NCBI GenBank assembly: GCA_005882995.1
Contig: VBCY01000158.1
Location: 1-64,000, forward strand
DNA: 64,000 nucleotides
Direction: 5' to 3'
Origin: Betaproteobacteria bacterium
Lineage (GTDB): Bacteria > Pseudomonadota > Gammaproteobacteria > Burkholderiales > Casimicrobiaceae
Numbering within the stretch: the first letter of the stretch is position 1; each line of letters starts with the position of its first letter. The notes beneath the pieces were generated by a model, which saw only the letters and a program-made list of their open reading frames with translations, was not told the DNA's origin and did not search any database. Shown here piece after piece: positions 53,994 to 62,568 of this stretch. The position numbers were made by a program, and so were the translations under genes.

Positions 53994-54941
53994 TTACTGG
54001 CTTGCGCTCTCCAGCGCCGCCAACGCCTGCGCATCGAGCCGGATCTCCGCCGCGCGCAAAATTTCCTGTAGCTGATCCGGGTTGGTTGCGCTCGCAATTG
54101 GCGCGGTAACGCCTGGTCGCGTCATCAGCCAGGCGAGCGAGACTTGCGCCGGCGTCGCGTTCAGGCGGCGCGCGACTTCGCCGAGTGCGTCCAGGATCTC
54201 CATTCCGTGAGGGTTCAGGTACTTCTTCATGCCGGGCCCGCGTGCGCTCTTGCCGAGATCCGCTTCGGAGCGATATTTGCCGGTGAGGAATCCAGCCGCA
54301 AGCGAAAAATACGTGATGACACCGAGGTTCTCGCGCACGCACAACGCCTGCAGCTCGCCTTCGAAGCTCGCGCGCTCGCAGAGGTTGTAATGCGGTTGCA
54401 ACGTCGCGTAGCGCGGCAATCCATGTGCCTTGCTCGCGTGCAGTGCCTGCTGTAGACGCGCGGCCGTCAAATTCGACGCGCCGATCGCGTTGATCTTGCC
54501 CTGGCCCAGCAATTGGTCGAACTCAGCCAGCGTCTCGTCGAGTGGCGTGTTCTCGTCATCCCAGTGCGACTGGTAGAGGTCGATACAGTCGATCTGCAAA
54601 CGACGGAGCGACGCCTCGACCGCCTGCAGGATGTAATCACTGCGCAGGATCTTGTGTCCATGCCCCATGTCGGAGCCCACTTTGGTCGCGATGACGACGT
54701 CGTCGTGCCGTCCTCGCTTTGCGATCCAGCGTCCGATGACCGTTTCCGATTCGCCACCCTGGTGTCCAGTGACCCACCGCGAATACGAGTCCGCCGTGTC
54801 GATCAGGTTGAAGCCGGCGCCGACGAAGGCGTCGAGCAGCCGGAACGACATCGCCTCGTCCGCCGTCCAGCCGAACACATTGCCGCCCAAGGCGAGCGGC
54901 GCGACCTCGAATCCGGTATTACCGAGCTTGCGTCGATTCAT
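53994..54941 (-). CDS. aldo/keto reductase
   Basis: 315 residues, TIM-barrel NADPH-dependent reductase. Catalytic tetrad: Asp and Tyr in D-T-A-D-S-Y, Lys in A-T-K-V, His in Q-S-H-W-D. Starts M-N-R-R-K-L-G-N-T-G. Related to YajO/Tas-type members. Substrate not known. Confidence 0.92.
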   Translation of the reverse strand: MNRRKLGNTGFEVAPLALGGNVFGWTADEAMSFRLLDAFVGAGFNLIDTADSYSRWVTGHQGGESETVIGRWIAKRGRHDDVVIATKVGSDMGHGHKILRSDYILQAVEASLRRLQIDCIDLYQSHWDDENTPLDETLAEFDQLLGQGKINAIGASNLTAARLQQALHASKAHGLPRYATLQPHYNLCERASFEGELQALCVRENLGVITYFSLAAGFLTGKYRSEADLGKSARGPGMKKYLNPHGMEILDALGEVARRLNATPAQVSLAWLMTRPGVTAPIASATNPDQLQEILRAAEIRLDAQALAALESASQ

Positions 54942-55154
54942 GCCGAGAAGATGGGGACCAGCCTCACAAGCTTACACCCGTGCCTTGCCGGATCGCCCCA
55001 CGAGAGGTGGGACGATGCCACACCCGAAATAGGCAAGATTTTCCTTGTAACGGATACAAAATCCACTATGCTTGTCGTATGCAAATAGCGGTGTGATTCG
55101 AACCACCCGCCGACAGCAAATCGACAGCAAGTGACGGAAGCACAGCACTGGAAG
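54942..55154. other. non-coding interval upstream of the aldo/keto reductase
   Basis: No supported gene. A TTGTAacggaTACAA dyad occurs at about 55034-55048. A T-arm-like stretch (GTGATTCGAACCAC) at about 55096-55109 is noted but does not belong to a complete tRNA. Confidence 0.4.
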
Positions 55155-55183
55155 AAGGTCCGGCCATGGGTCGGACCTTTTTG
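55155..55183 (+). terminator. Rho-independent terminator, isolated
   Basis: AAGGTCCG, a 9-base loop, CGGACCTT (8 pairs) followed by a T-run. It is a textbook terminator on the plus strand, but no plus-strand gene ends immediately upstream (xth ends at 53989 with a minus-strand gene between). It may be the leftover end of a lost gene or small RNA. Confidence 0.72.
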
Positions 55184-55564
55184 TAATCGGCGAGGCTCGA
55201 TCGGGATAAAGGTGCCGTCGAGTCCGACACAGAATCGTCGTGGCGAGGGCGGTTTTATTCCTGGGACAAAACCAGGGTAGCGAGGGGGTGGTTGATGATT
55301 TCGGCTTGGTGGCTTTTGGTGTCGTTTTGTGGAGGCGGGTGCGCCGGAATACTGGTCGCGGCATTGATGCGGATGTCGGGAGGCTTGCCCGACCCGTCTC
55401 TGCAGATTCCGGACCTCAACGGCCAGCCTTGGTAGTTCGGCGGGCGTAGTATTGGGTGTCCGCGGTTAGAGGTCGCCAGCCGGTCGCGGTTGTGCGAGGG
55501 TGGTGTGTCCCCCACGAACCCGGCAATTTCCGCCCAAGCCTGCTCGCTGGAGCTCTTCTCCCCT
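55184..55564. other. interval without a supported gene
   Basis: About 380 bases with more T/G-rich composition than the neighbours. A minus-strand frame is open over much of it (to 55638), but it has no recognisable motif, no ribosome binding site and overlaps the end of the following oxidoreductase gene. I see no RNA gene. It may be residual DNA from a lost gene. Confidence 0.4.
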
Positions 55565-56524
55565 TCAGTCCAATCGCACGACCTGCTTGCCACGACCGTG
55601 CCCGGTCGCCATGGCGCGAAAGGCGTCCCCCACTTCATTCATCGAGATGGTGCGCACATGTGCGTGCATGACCCCCTTTCGCGCGAGGTCCAGTAAGCGG
55701 CGCCATATCGGCGGCCCGTTCTTGAGGATGACCGGAATCGCTCGCTGCCGTGAGGTGAGCCGAGCGACAACCGCACTCATCGCAGCAGAGATTGCCGAAG
55801 CAGTGTCGGCGCCCGTGTTGATGTAACAGCCCGATCCCGTGAGAACCCGCTTCGCGTTGCTGAAGGACGAGGCACATGGGGTGTCGAACACGACGTCGAA
55901 ACGGTCCTCGCGCTGGGTGAAGTCGTCGCGGGTGTAATCGACGACCTCGTCAGCGCCGAGTTGGCGCACGAATTCCACGTTGGTCGCGCTGCAGACTGCG
56001 ACGACATGGCCGCCCCGATGCTTCGCGATCTGAACGGCGAAATGACCGACACCTCCTGCAGCCCCGATAACGAGAACGCGTTGGCCTGCGGCCAGATGAG
56101 CATGGTCGCTAAGGGCCTGCAGGGCTGTCCCACCCGCCAGGGGAAGAGCCGCTGCTTGAATATCGTCGATTTCCCTTGGCAGCGACACCAGCCGTTCATA
56201 AGCGACGACGATGTATTCGGAGCAGGCGCCATCGCGCCCGAAAGGAAGCAGTGAGCCCATGACCCGCTCTCCGACGTGTCGCTCAGTCGCCCCTCCGCCC
56301 AAGCCGACAATGGTGCCGGCGAAGTCGCAAGCAACTCCCCGTGGCGGCCCACGAAACAGTGGGACGAAGCGCAGACGGCCCTCAAGGATTTTCCAATCGA
56401 CAGGATTGAGCCCTGCGGCGGCTAGGCGAACCTTGGCATAACCCGCTGCAGGCGAAAGCTCTTGCAACTCGTCGATCTCGAGTACATCGGGCGAGCCGTA
56501 GCGGTGATAGCGCAGCGCGCGCAT
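55565..56524 (-). CDS. zinc-independent MDR-family NAD(P)H oxidoreductase
   Basis: 319 residues. Medium-chain dehydrogenase/quinone-oxidoreductase-like: R-Y-H-R-Y-G-S-P-D-V-L at the start, G-L-N-P-V-D-W-K, A-C-D-F-A-G-T-I-V, and the Rossmann motif V-I-G-A-A-G-G-V-G-H-F-A-V-Q. The zinc ligands of alcohol dehydrogenase are missing. ATG at 56524. Probably NADPH-dependent. It lies downstream of a crystallin-like gene and its terminator, so is likely transcribed separately. Confidence 0.9.
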   Translation of the reverse strand: MRALRYHRYGSPDVLEIDELQELSPAAGYAKVRLAAAGLNPVDWKILEGRLRFVPLFRGPPRGVACDFAGTIVGLGGGATERHVGERVMGSLLPFGRDGACSEYIVVAYERLVSLPREIDDIQAAALPLAGGTALQALSDHAHLAAGQRVLVIGAAGGVGHFAVQIAKHRGGHVVAVCSATNVEFVRQLGADEVVDYTRDDFTQREDRFDVVFDTPCASSFSNAKRVLTGSGCYINTGADTASAISAAMSAVVARLTSRQRAIPVILKNGPPIWRRLLDLARKGVMHAHVRTISMNEVGDAFRAMATGHGRGKQVVRLD

Positions 56525-56532
56525 GGGCGATT

Positions 56533-57306
56533 CTAGCAAGGTTGCGGGGACGCGAAAGCGGCGCTTTCGTCGTGTTCAAAAAAAGCGGCCCCGCAGGGCC
56601 GCTCCTCCTCGCCTACGTCAGCGAATGACATTTGCGCGTGATACTCGGTGCCTTGGAATTCATAGGTCACGTCGAAAGAGCTGGTGCCTCCCGGAACCGT
56701 TGCGCACCGCTCAACGTATGGCGTGCTCTGTGGCTTGCCAGCCAAGAGATCGCCCGTGCCGTTAAGCAGCACCCCTGGAAGCTCCAAGGGACCAACCTGC
56801 TGGCGTTCCATCCAGCAACGCTGTTCTGTTGCACTTCCGATCGGATGCACGGACGTTACGCGCGCCTGGTAGATCTGATCCCCAGGGTTCACGTAGGTTG
56901 TTGCCGGTGCCTGCGCCACGGTTATCGCCGGTGCTGGCGCCACCGTAACTGTCGGCGACACGACCGCCGCCGGGGCTTGGTACTCAACGCGAGCTTCGCC
57001 TACCGGACGAACGGACGAGATTCCTCGCCTCATTTCCATCGACGCAAGCGACGGGTAGTTACCCTGCTGCAGAATTACGCACCGCCCTTGGAAACCGGGC
57101 TTGGAGCACGCTTCCCAACGGCCGCTAGCAACGTTCGCCGAAGTGGCGAGATCATCGAACTGATACATGCTCAGGTCCGAGATTGGTCCGTTGGCCGTCA
57201 GGTACCGCCCGAGATAGCCTTCACCTTCGTAAAACGTAACTTGTGCACCTGCCTGGGTCGCCAACGCAACCCCGGCGACTCCCAGCAACGTTTTCAAGCC
57301 AACCAT
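56533..57306 (-). CDS. secreted beta/gamma-crystallin-like protein, copy 1, with run-on C-terminus
   Basis: 257 residues. Signal peptide 1-22, then one crystallin-like domain: V-T-F-Y-E-G-E-G-Y-L-G-R, then C-x-G-R-C-V-I-L and Y-P-S-L-A-S-M. A Pro/Ala/Val linker and a C-terminal domain (C-W-M-E-R-Q-Q, C-A-T-V-P, V-T-Y-E-F-Q-G) follow. Copies 2 and 3 have a glycine-zipper between these; this copy does not. The last ~25 residues are read through a terminator hairpin, probably because the stop was lost by a frame change at about 56620. GGAGG before ATG 57306. Confidence 0.8.
   Translation of the reverse strand: MVGLKTLLGVAGVALATQAGAQVTFYEGEGYLGRYLTANGPISDLSMYQFDDLATSANVASGRWEACSKPGFQGRCVILQQGNYPSLASMEMRRGISSVRPVGEARVEYQAPAAVVSPTVTVAPAPAITVAQAPATTYVNPGDQIYQARVTSVHPIGSATEQRCWMERQQVGPLELPGVLLNGTGDLLAGKPQSTPYVERCATVPGGTSSFDVTYEFQGTEYHAQMSFADVGEEERPCGAAFFEHDESAAFASPQPC
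56578..56603 (-). terminator. Rho-independent terminator inside the copy 1 reading frame
   Basis: On the minus strand AGCGGCCC, loop of 4, GGGCCGCT, then a run of seven T. It lies before the annotated stop of copy 1 (56533-56535) so part of that frame is downstream of the transcript end. Confidence 0.82.
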
Positions 57307-57470
57307 AATCAACCTCCGAATTTCGTTGCCTCCCACGACAAAATACTAACGCGCGAGACTTGGTAAGGATGTCGGCGCAGCTCGCTAGATTTGTAAGATA
57401 TACACCGACGTTGCGTTACGCTATAGACAGACCTGTAGCACACGCGATCGTCCAGAACCCGGAGAACTTC

Positions 57471-58445
57471 GTGAAGATGATGCCGATGTCCGTTGCACTC
57501 TTGATCGCTCTCGCGCTTCTCTTCGCGCCAGCCGTAGACGCGCAACCGTGGCCGGCTAAACCCGTGAAGATCATCGCAGTGTTTCCTCCAGGGGGCTCGG
57601 TCGACCAGGTGGCGCGTGCGCTGGCGCAACAGATGTCGCTGCAAACCGGCCAATCATTCGTCGTCGACAACCGTGGAGGCGCGTCCGGTTCCATCGGCAC
57701 GGCCGCAGTCGCCAAGGCCGAACCTGATGGCTACACACTTGGCGTCGTTTTCGACACCCACGCGGTGAATCCATCGCTGATTCCGAATCTCCCCTTCGAT
57801 ACGCTCAAGGATCTGACGCCGCTGATGCTGGTCGGTACGGGTGCAATGGCGCTGGTCGCCAACGTCGCTCAACCGTACAAGTCGTTCAAAGACGTCGTCG
57901 CCGCAGCGAAGGCCAAGCCCGGTACCGTCGCCTACGGGACGATTGGCGCCGGCAGTCTCGGGCATCTGACCATGGCCCAGCTCGGCAATCAGCTCGGGGT
58001 GGAGTTCAACCATGTGCCATACCGCGGCGGTGGTCCGCTGATGAACGACGCCATCGGCAACCAGGTACCGCTCGCAATCGGTTCGGTGTTCCTGGTGAGC
58101 CCGCACGTTACCTCAGGACGTCTGCGCGCGATTGCCGTGACTTCGCTCAAACCCGATCCGAGTCTTCCCGGCGCCGAGCCGATCGCCGCGCAAGGCGTCC
58201 CGGGTTTCGAGGCCTACACTTGGTGGGGCGTGTTCGGTCCCGGCAACATACCCGCGCCGCTTGCGAAGCGCATCTATGATGAGCTGACGACAGCGATCAA
58301 CGCGCCGGCAGTGCGGGAAAAGCTGGTCGCGCAGGGCATCGAAGTGAGCGGTGCACCGGGCAGCGAGCTCGATGCGCTGGTGCGCAAGGAGATGGCCCGA
58401 TGGGCGAAGGTCATCAAGGACAACAACATCAAGTCGGGCGACTAA
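57471..58445 (+). CDS. Bug/TctC-family solute-binding protein
   Basis: 324 residues. Signal peptide (1-25, ending V-D-A-Q), then W-P-A-K-P-V-K-I-I-A-V-F-P-P-G-G-S-V-D and G-G-A-S-G-S-I-G, the Bug signatures. These capture carboxylates for tripartite TctABC transporters; no tctA/tctB is adjacent, as is common in Burkholderiales. A GTG at 57471 with GGAG at good distance is preferred; ATG at 57477 is possible. Confidence 0.9.
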   Translation: MKMMPMSVALLIALALLFAPAVDAQPWPAKPVKIIAVFPPGGSVDQVARALAQQMSLQTGQSFVVDNRGGASGSIGTAAVAKAEPDGYTLGVVFDTHAVNPSLIPNLPFDTLKDLTPLMLVGTGAMALVANVAQPYKSFKDVVAAAKAKPGTVAYGTIGAGSLGHLTMAQLGNQLGVEFNHVPYRGGGPLMNDAIGNQVPLAIGSVFLVSPHVTSGRLRAIAVTSLKPDPSLPGAEPIAAQGVPGFEAYTWWGVFGPGNIPAPLAKRIYDELTTAINAPAVREKLVAQGIEVSGAPGSELDALVRKEMARWAKVIKDNNIKSGD

Positions 58446-58481
58446 GGAACCTGTGAATAAGCCCCGCGTGGTCGCGACGGA

Positions 58482-58689
58482 GGCTTTCCGGGAGGAGATG
58501 CGCGAAGCAAGGCGATGCCAATAGCAGGCGCTATTGGCAAGCCGAGCGACAAAGCAGGTCGCCCGGAAAGCCCCGTCCCATCCGGGTTTCGGCGCAATGG
58601 CCTCATCTGCTTTGTTGCGCAGCTTGCGAATAGTACGAACTATTCGCTGCGCCGCGACGCCTCGCATCTGAAACCATTGCGCCAGAAAC
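58482..58689. repeat. paired inverted cruciform elements
   Basis: Two units in opposite orientation. Unit 1 (58482-58572): ends GGCTTTCCGGG / CCCGGAAAGCC, 11 perfect pairs, with an inner hairpin GCCAATAGC-4-GCTATTGGC at 58517-58538. Unit 2 (58586-58689): ends GTTTCGGCGCAATGG / CCATTGCGCCagaaac with one bulge, with an inner hairpin GCGAATAGT-4-ACTATTCGC at 58626-58647. Parts of unit 1 (58537-58557) and unit 2 (58607-58627) are reverse complements at 18 of 21 bases. No gene inside. Nature unknown; resembles a bacterial MITE or REP doublet. Confidence 0.75.
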
Positions 58690-58712
58690 GCGACTCATGT
58701 GGGACTTCTGGA

Positions 58713-58730
58713 TTCCCGCTTGCGCGGGAA
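58713..58730. repeat. short palindromic repeat TTCCCGC-TTGC-GCGGGAA
   Basis: Seven perfect pairs around a 4-base loop within TGGATTCCCGC...GCGGGAATGACG, a type of intergenic palindrome that is dispersed in many betaproteobacterial genomes. Lies 24 bases after the paired inverted element. Confidence 0.6.
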
Positions 58731-58772
58731 TGACGAAGCAGCGCGTCCTCTAGGTACCAACCTCCGGAGACC

Positions 58773-59789
58773 TTAATTCATCGAGGTCGCGCCGGGAAAC
58801 GCCCTGCGGTAGAGCTCCCTATCGATGTACTTCAATGGGTCGTTCAAGTCCCGCTTGGGCTGTCCGTACTTGGAGCGCAACCCGAGCACGACCTTGAAAC
58901 CTTCGACGTCGATCTTGAGATCCCGAGACAACCCGCGCCGTTTGTCGACGAACATCTCATAGGTCTTCTTTGCCAACGCCGGCGTCATGTCACGGTCGTT
59001 GGCCACCAGAAGCGCTTCACAAACATCGCGGTTCTGCGGGTCGTATATCCAATCGATCGCCTCGCGCTCGGCCCGCATGAAACCGATCACCGCCGCTTCG
59101 TTGTCCTTGATCCATCCTCGCATGCCAAATGCGGAGCGTCCCTGATATGCGCCCAGTAGATCGGTCGCGTTGCCAAGCCGGGTGAATCCCTTCGATTCAG
59201 CCTGCAGGTCGAACGGAGAGGAGAGCAGCGTGGCGCTGAATTTGCGATCGAGCAATCCAGCGTAACGCAGGTTGGTGCCGCCGGAGCGAACGTACTTGAC
59301 GTCCGAGTCCTTCATTCCGGCTTTTTCCACCATTTCGCGCAGCACAAAGGCGAAGCCGGTGGTCAGTGCATCGACCCCGAGATCCTTTCCGCGCAAGTCG
59401 CCGATGCTTTTCACCTCAGGCAGCGCGACCAGGTTGAGATTCGCGTCGTCGAAGCCGAGGAATGCCACCAGGTCGGGTTGCACCTTGAGAGGCGCTTCGC
59501 CCTGCCCCTCCTGGTAGGCGACGAGATTGTCGATGGCGCTGGTCGTGATGTCGAAGCGACCTTCAACCAGCCCGGTAATGAGATAGACCGAATTTGGGGT
59601 ATAGCGCAGATTGACATCGACGCCATGCTTGGTGAAAAAGCCTTGGCGCTGCGCGACGAATGTCGGCAGGTTGAAGCCGCCGGCAAAAGTGACGAGGTTG
59701 ATGGTCCGTAGCGACGGCGTCGCCTGTGGTTGGGCAATCGCGCCACCGAATGCGAGCGACAGAGTCAGGACTAGGACAACGCGGATCAT
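58773..59789 (-). CDS. ABC-type nitrate/sulfonate-like solute-binding protein
   Basis: 338 residues. Signal peptide (1-20), then the NMT1/TauA-like fold: F-A-G-G-F-N-L-P-T-F-V-A-Q-R-Q-G-F-F, G-R-F-D-I-T-T-S-A-I-D, L-R-G-K-D-L-G-V-D. No permease or ATPase is adjacent, so it is an orphan binding protein. ATG 59789 begins the signal peptide directly; the longer frame to 59828 adds a polar leader. Confidence 0.87.
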   Translation of the reverse strand: MIRVVLVLTLSLAFGGAIAQPQATPSLRTINLVTFAGGFNLPTFVAQRQGFFTKHGVDVNLRYTPNSVYLITGLVEGRFDITTSAIDNLVAYQEGQGEAPLKVQPDLVAFLGFDDANLNLVALPEVKSIGDLRGKDLGVDALTTGFAFVLREMVEKAGMKDSDVKYVRSGGTNLRYAGLLDRKFSATLLSSPFDLQAESKGFTRLGNATDLLGAYQGRSAFGMRGWIKDNEAAVIGFMRAEREAIDWIYDPQNRDVCEALLVANDRDMTPALAKKTYEMFVDKRRGLSRDLKIDVEGFKVVLGLRSKYGQPKRDLNDPLKYIDRELYRRAFPGATSMN

Positions 59790-59863
59790 TCGAGCTTCTT
59801 CGAGCCGGCGGTGATGCGACGCGGTCACAGCGATATCGAAGTCGAGGGCTGCCGATGTCGATC

Positions 59864-60658
59864 TTATACCCTCGGCTCGCCGCGGCTGTTAACCGGGATG
59901 GTCGGGCCCGGCGCGAAACCCAACTGCGCGCGGTGTGTCGCACCGCGGAAGACGTAGGTGACGTCGTAGTACGCGGGCTGAGCCGAACCCGGCACCGCGG
60001 CGCAGCGCTGCACGTTCTGCGTGTAGGTTTGCGCGCCACGATTGACGTTCGCGCCGACGGCGGCGCCGCCGACGGCGCCGATCGCAGTCGCGACATCGTT
60101 GCCACGCCCGCTGCCGATCTGGTGGCCGAGCACGCCGCCGATCACGCCGCCAATGATCGCCCCGGGAACATTCGGCTGGTTCTGGCTCACTACCTGCTGT
60201 TGCTCCACCCAACAGCGTTGCTCGGGCGGTCCGACGACTGCCCGAACTGCCACGACATCCGCGGTGTACAGTGTCTCCCCATAGTGCGGATAGTAGGAAT
60301 ACGCAGGAGCGGCCGGTGGCGGCGGCGCATATCCATATTGCGGCGGACCGCGAAGCGGACGAACCGACGAGATCTTGTTGTTCATGCCGAAAGAGCCCAG
60401 CGAAGGATACTGACCTGGCCGCAATGTGACGCATCGTCCGCGGAAGTACGCATCCTCACAGACTTCCCATTGCCCGCGCTCCACAACCGCCGAGGAAGCC
60501 CGATCGTTGAAGCCAAAATCCTCCAGGCTTGTGATCGGACCATTGGCGGTAAAGACGCGCCCACGTAAGCCCTCGTGCTCGTAGAAAATGACCTGGGCCG
60601 ATGCTTGTCCGGCAAGTAGCATCACTACGAAAGTGAGCGACGTAATTGGCGTTTTCAT
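59864..60658 (-). CDS. secreted beta/gamma-crystallin-like protein, copy 2
   Basis: 264 residues. Signal peptide 1-21, crystallin-like domain (I-F-Y-E-H-E-G-L-R-G-R, C-V-T-L-R-P-G-Q-Y-P-S-L), Pro/Tyr-rich linker, then a glycine-zipper block of about 40 residues (G-A-I-I-G-G-V-I-G-G-V-L-G-H-Q) and a C-terminal W-V-E-Q-Q-Q ... C-A-A-V domain. Ends V-N-S-R-G-E-P-R-V. ATG 60658 has AAGGGGGT upstream. The glycine-zipper resembles outer membrane 17-kDa antigen-type segments, suggesting surface association. Confidence 0.82.
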   Translation of the reverse strand: MKTPITSLTFVVMLLAGQASAQVIFYEHEGLRGRVFTANGPITSLEDFGFNDRASSAVVERGQWEVCEDAYFRGRCVTLRPGQYPSLGSFGMNNKISSVRPLRGPPQYGYAPPPPAAPAYSYYPHYGETLYTADVVAVRAVVGPPEQRCWVEQQQVVSQNQPNVPGAIIGGVIGGVLGHQIGSGRGNDVATAIGAVGGAAVGANVNRGAQTYTQNVQRCAAVPGSAQPAYYDVTYVFRGATHRAQLGFAPGPTIPVNSRGEPRV

Positions 60659-60883
60659 AAGGACCCCCTTCAACGTGCAGCGGACTGCGCCTCCATGATG
60701 CTCCACCGCGATGCCGTTTGCGAAATACAAGGAGCCGGCGCCAGCGGCGGAGGCCTCTAAGCTCGCGTCCTTGACTGCTAGCCTGCTAACTGCATCAACG
60801 GCCAAGCACCTCACTTGGTGGACGGCCAAAGCTGGAATGCCGATGCATCCCTTTGTTTCCGCTCGCTCCTAAGAGCGTAATCC

Positions 60884-62437
60884 GTGGCTGGTCCGACGTT
60901 GCTCGCTGATCTGGTCGATACCTCCGAGGCGGTCGCCAAGGACGCTTCGCGACGCAGCAAGATCAGCCACCTGGCGGACCTGCTTCGAAGGCTGTCGCCG
61001 GAAGAGGTGGAAATCGGCGTCTGCTATCTCGCGGGCATTATCCGGCAGGGCCGAAGTGGCATCGGCTGGGCAACGATCCGCGACGCCCAACCCGGGACTA
61101 ACGCGCAAAGCGGCGCATTGACGCTCATCGAGGTCGACGCGGCGCTCGCACAAATCGCACGAACCGCGGGGTCGGGATCCATTGCGGAGCGCACGCGTCT
61201 TTTATCGCAGCTCTTTGTGCGAGCGACTCCTCGTGAACAGGAATTTCTCTCGCGACTCATCATCGGCGAATTGCGGCAAGGTGCGCTGGAAGGTCTGATG
61301 ATCGAGGCCGTTGCCGCCGCTTCTTCTTTGCCGGCGGAAGCGGTGCGCCGGGCGGCGATGATTGCCGGCGGCGTCGCGGCGGTTGCGGTCAGCGCGCTGA
61401 CGGAGGGATCGGTAGGGCTGGATCGATACTCGATCACTTTGTTCCAACCGCTCGCTCCGATGCTGGCTCAACCTGCCGACGACATTGCTGCAGCGCTTGC
61501 GCAGATCCCGATGGCGGCTCTGGAATGGAAACTCGACGGAGCGCGGGTGCAGGTACACAAGAAAGCCGACGACGTAAGGATCTACTCCCGCACCGGCAAC
61601 GATGTAACAGCTGCGGCGCCCGAAATCGTGTCAGCGATCCGCGTTCTGGATGCCGAGACGCTGATTCTCGATGGCGAAGCCATCGCACTCAAAGCCAACG
61701 GCGCGGCTTACCCTTTCCAGGACACCATGCGTCGATTCGGACGCGTGCTGGACATCGATGCGATGCGCCAAAGCATGCCTCTGTCGGTGTTCTTCTTCGA
61801 CCTTCTGCGCCGCGATCAGCAGGACCTCATCGCTTTGCCATCGGTCGCGCGCTTCCAGGCGATGACCGTGGCGCTACCCTCTCAATTGCTGATGCCGCGG
61901 CTGGTCACCAGCGATGTCGCTGCGGCACAGGCTTTCTACGACGACGCGCTGGAACGAGGCCACGAAGGCGTGATGGTCAAGTCGCTGGACGCGCCCTATG
62001 CTCCGGGCGCACGCAGCGCTCTGTGGCTCAAGGTGAAGCGCAGTCACACGCTCGATCTCGTGGTGCTTGCTGCAGAATGGGGGCACGGCCGTCGTCGCGG
62101 CTGGCTTTCCAATCTGCACCTGGGCGCAATGGATACGGCAAGCGGACAGTTCGTCATGCTGGGCAAGACCTTCAAGGGAATGACCGACGTGATGCTGACC
62201 TGGCAGACCGAAGAGTTGCTCAAGCGCGAGGTCGGGCGCGACCAATGGACCGTACGCGTGCGCCCCGAGCTGGTCGTCGAAATCACTTTCAACGATCTGC
62301 AGGCGAGTCCTCGTTATCCGGGTGGCCTGGCGTTACGCTTCGCGCGCGTCAAAGGCTATCGTCCGGATAAGAAGCCGGAAGATGCCGACACCATGGAAAC
62401 GGTGCGCTCCATCTATGCGAGCCAAGCGCAATCGTAG
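60884..62437 (+). CDS. ATP-dependent DNA ligase, archaeal/LigB-type
   Basis: 517 residues. N-terminal DNA-binding domain (to about 200), adenylation domain with the lysine motif E-W-K-L-D-G-A-R (Lys216), I-L-D-G-E-A, and E-G-V-M-V-K-S, and a C-terminal OB domain with W-L-K-V-K-R. The layout is that of archaeal ATP-ligases rather than of bacterial LigD or LigB of E. coli. It is an additional ligase to the usual NAD ligase. Start GTG at 60884. No repair partner is adjacent. Confidence 0.9.
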   Translation: MAGPTLLADLVDTSEAVAKDASRRSKISHLADLLRRLSPEEVEIGVCYLAGIIRQGRSGIGWATIRDAQPGTNAQSGALTLIEVDAALAQIARTAGSGSIAERTRLLSQLFVRATPREQEFLSRLIIGELRQGALEGLMIEAVAAASSLPAEAVRRAAMIAGGVAAVAVSALTEGSVGLDRYSITLFQPLAPMLAQPADDIAAALAQIPMAALEWKLDGARVQVHKKADDVRIYSRTGNDVTAAAPEIVSAIRVLDAETLILDGEAIALKANGAAYPFQDTMRRFGRVLDIDAMRQSMPLSVFFFDLLRRDQQDLIALPSVARFQAMTVALPSQLLMPRLVTSDVAAAQAFYDDALERGHEGVMVKSLDAPYAPGARSALWLKVKRSHTLDLVVLAAEWGHGRRRGWLSNLHLGAMDTASGQFVMLGKTFKGMTDVMLTWQTEELLKREVGRDQWTVRVRPELVVEITFNDLQASPRYPGGLALRFARVKGYRPDKKPEDADTMETVRSIYASQAQS

Positions 62438-62488
62438 GCGCCAACGAGTGGACAGCATCGTTCACCGGGATGCATTGGCGCACGATAA

Positions 62489-62523
62489 AAAGGCAGCTGC
62501 GCTTGTCAACGCAGCTGCCTTTG
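62489..62523. terminator. bidirectional Rho-independent terminator
   Basis: AAAGGCAGCTGCG, loop of 8, CGCAGCTGCCTTT: 13 perfect pairs, with T-rich tracts on both outer sides (TTTGTTTG on plus, TTTTATCG on minus). It lies between the convergent ligase gene and crystallin copy 3, serving both. Confidence 0.9.
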
Positions 62524-62568
62524 TTTGATCGGCTACCGGAACCGACTGAGCTTGTCTACGCAACCATC

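Noticed and set aside
55255-55638. Minus-strand frame of 127 codons
   Set aside because: No motif, no ribosome binding site, overlaps the 3' end of the MDR oxidoreductase gene and has proline/serine-rich, shadow-like composition.
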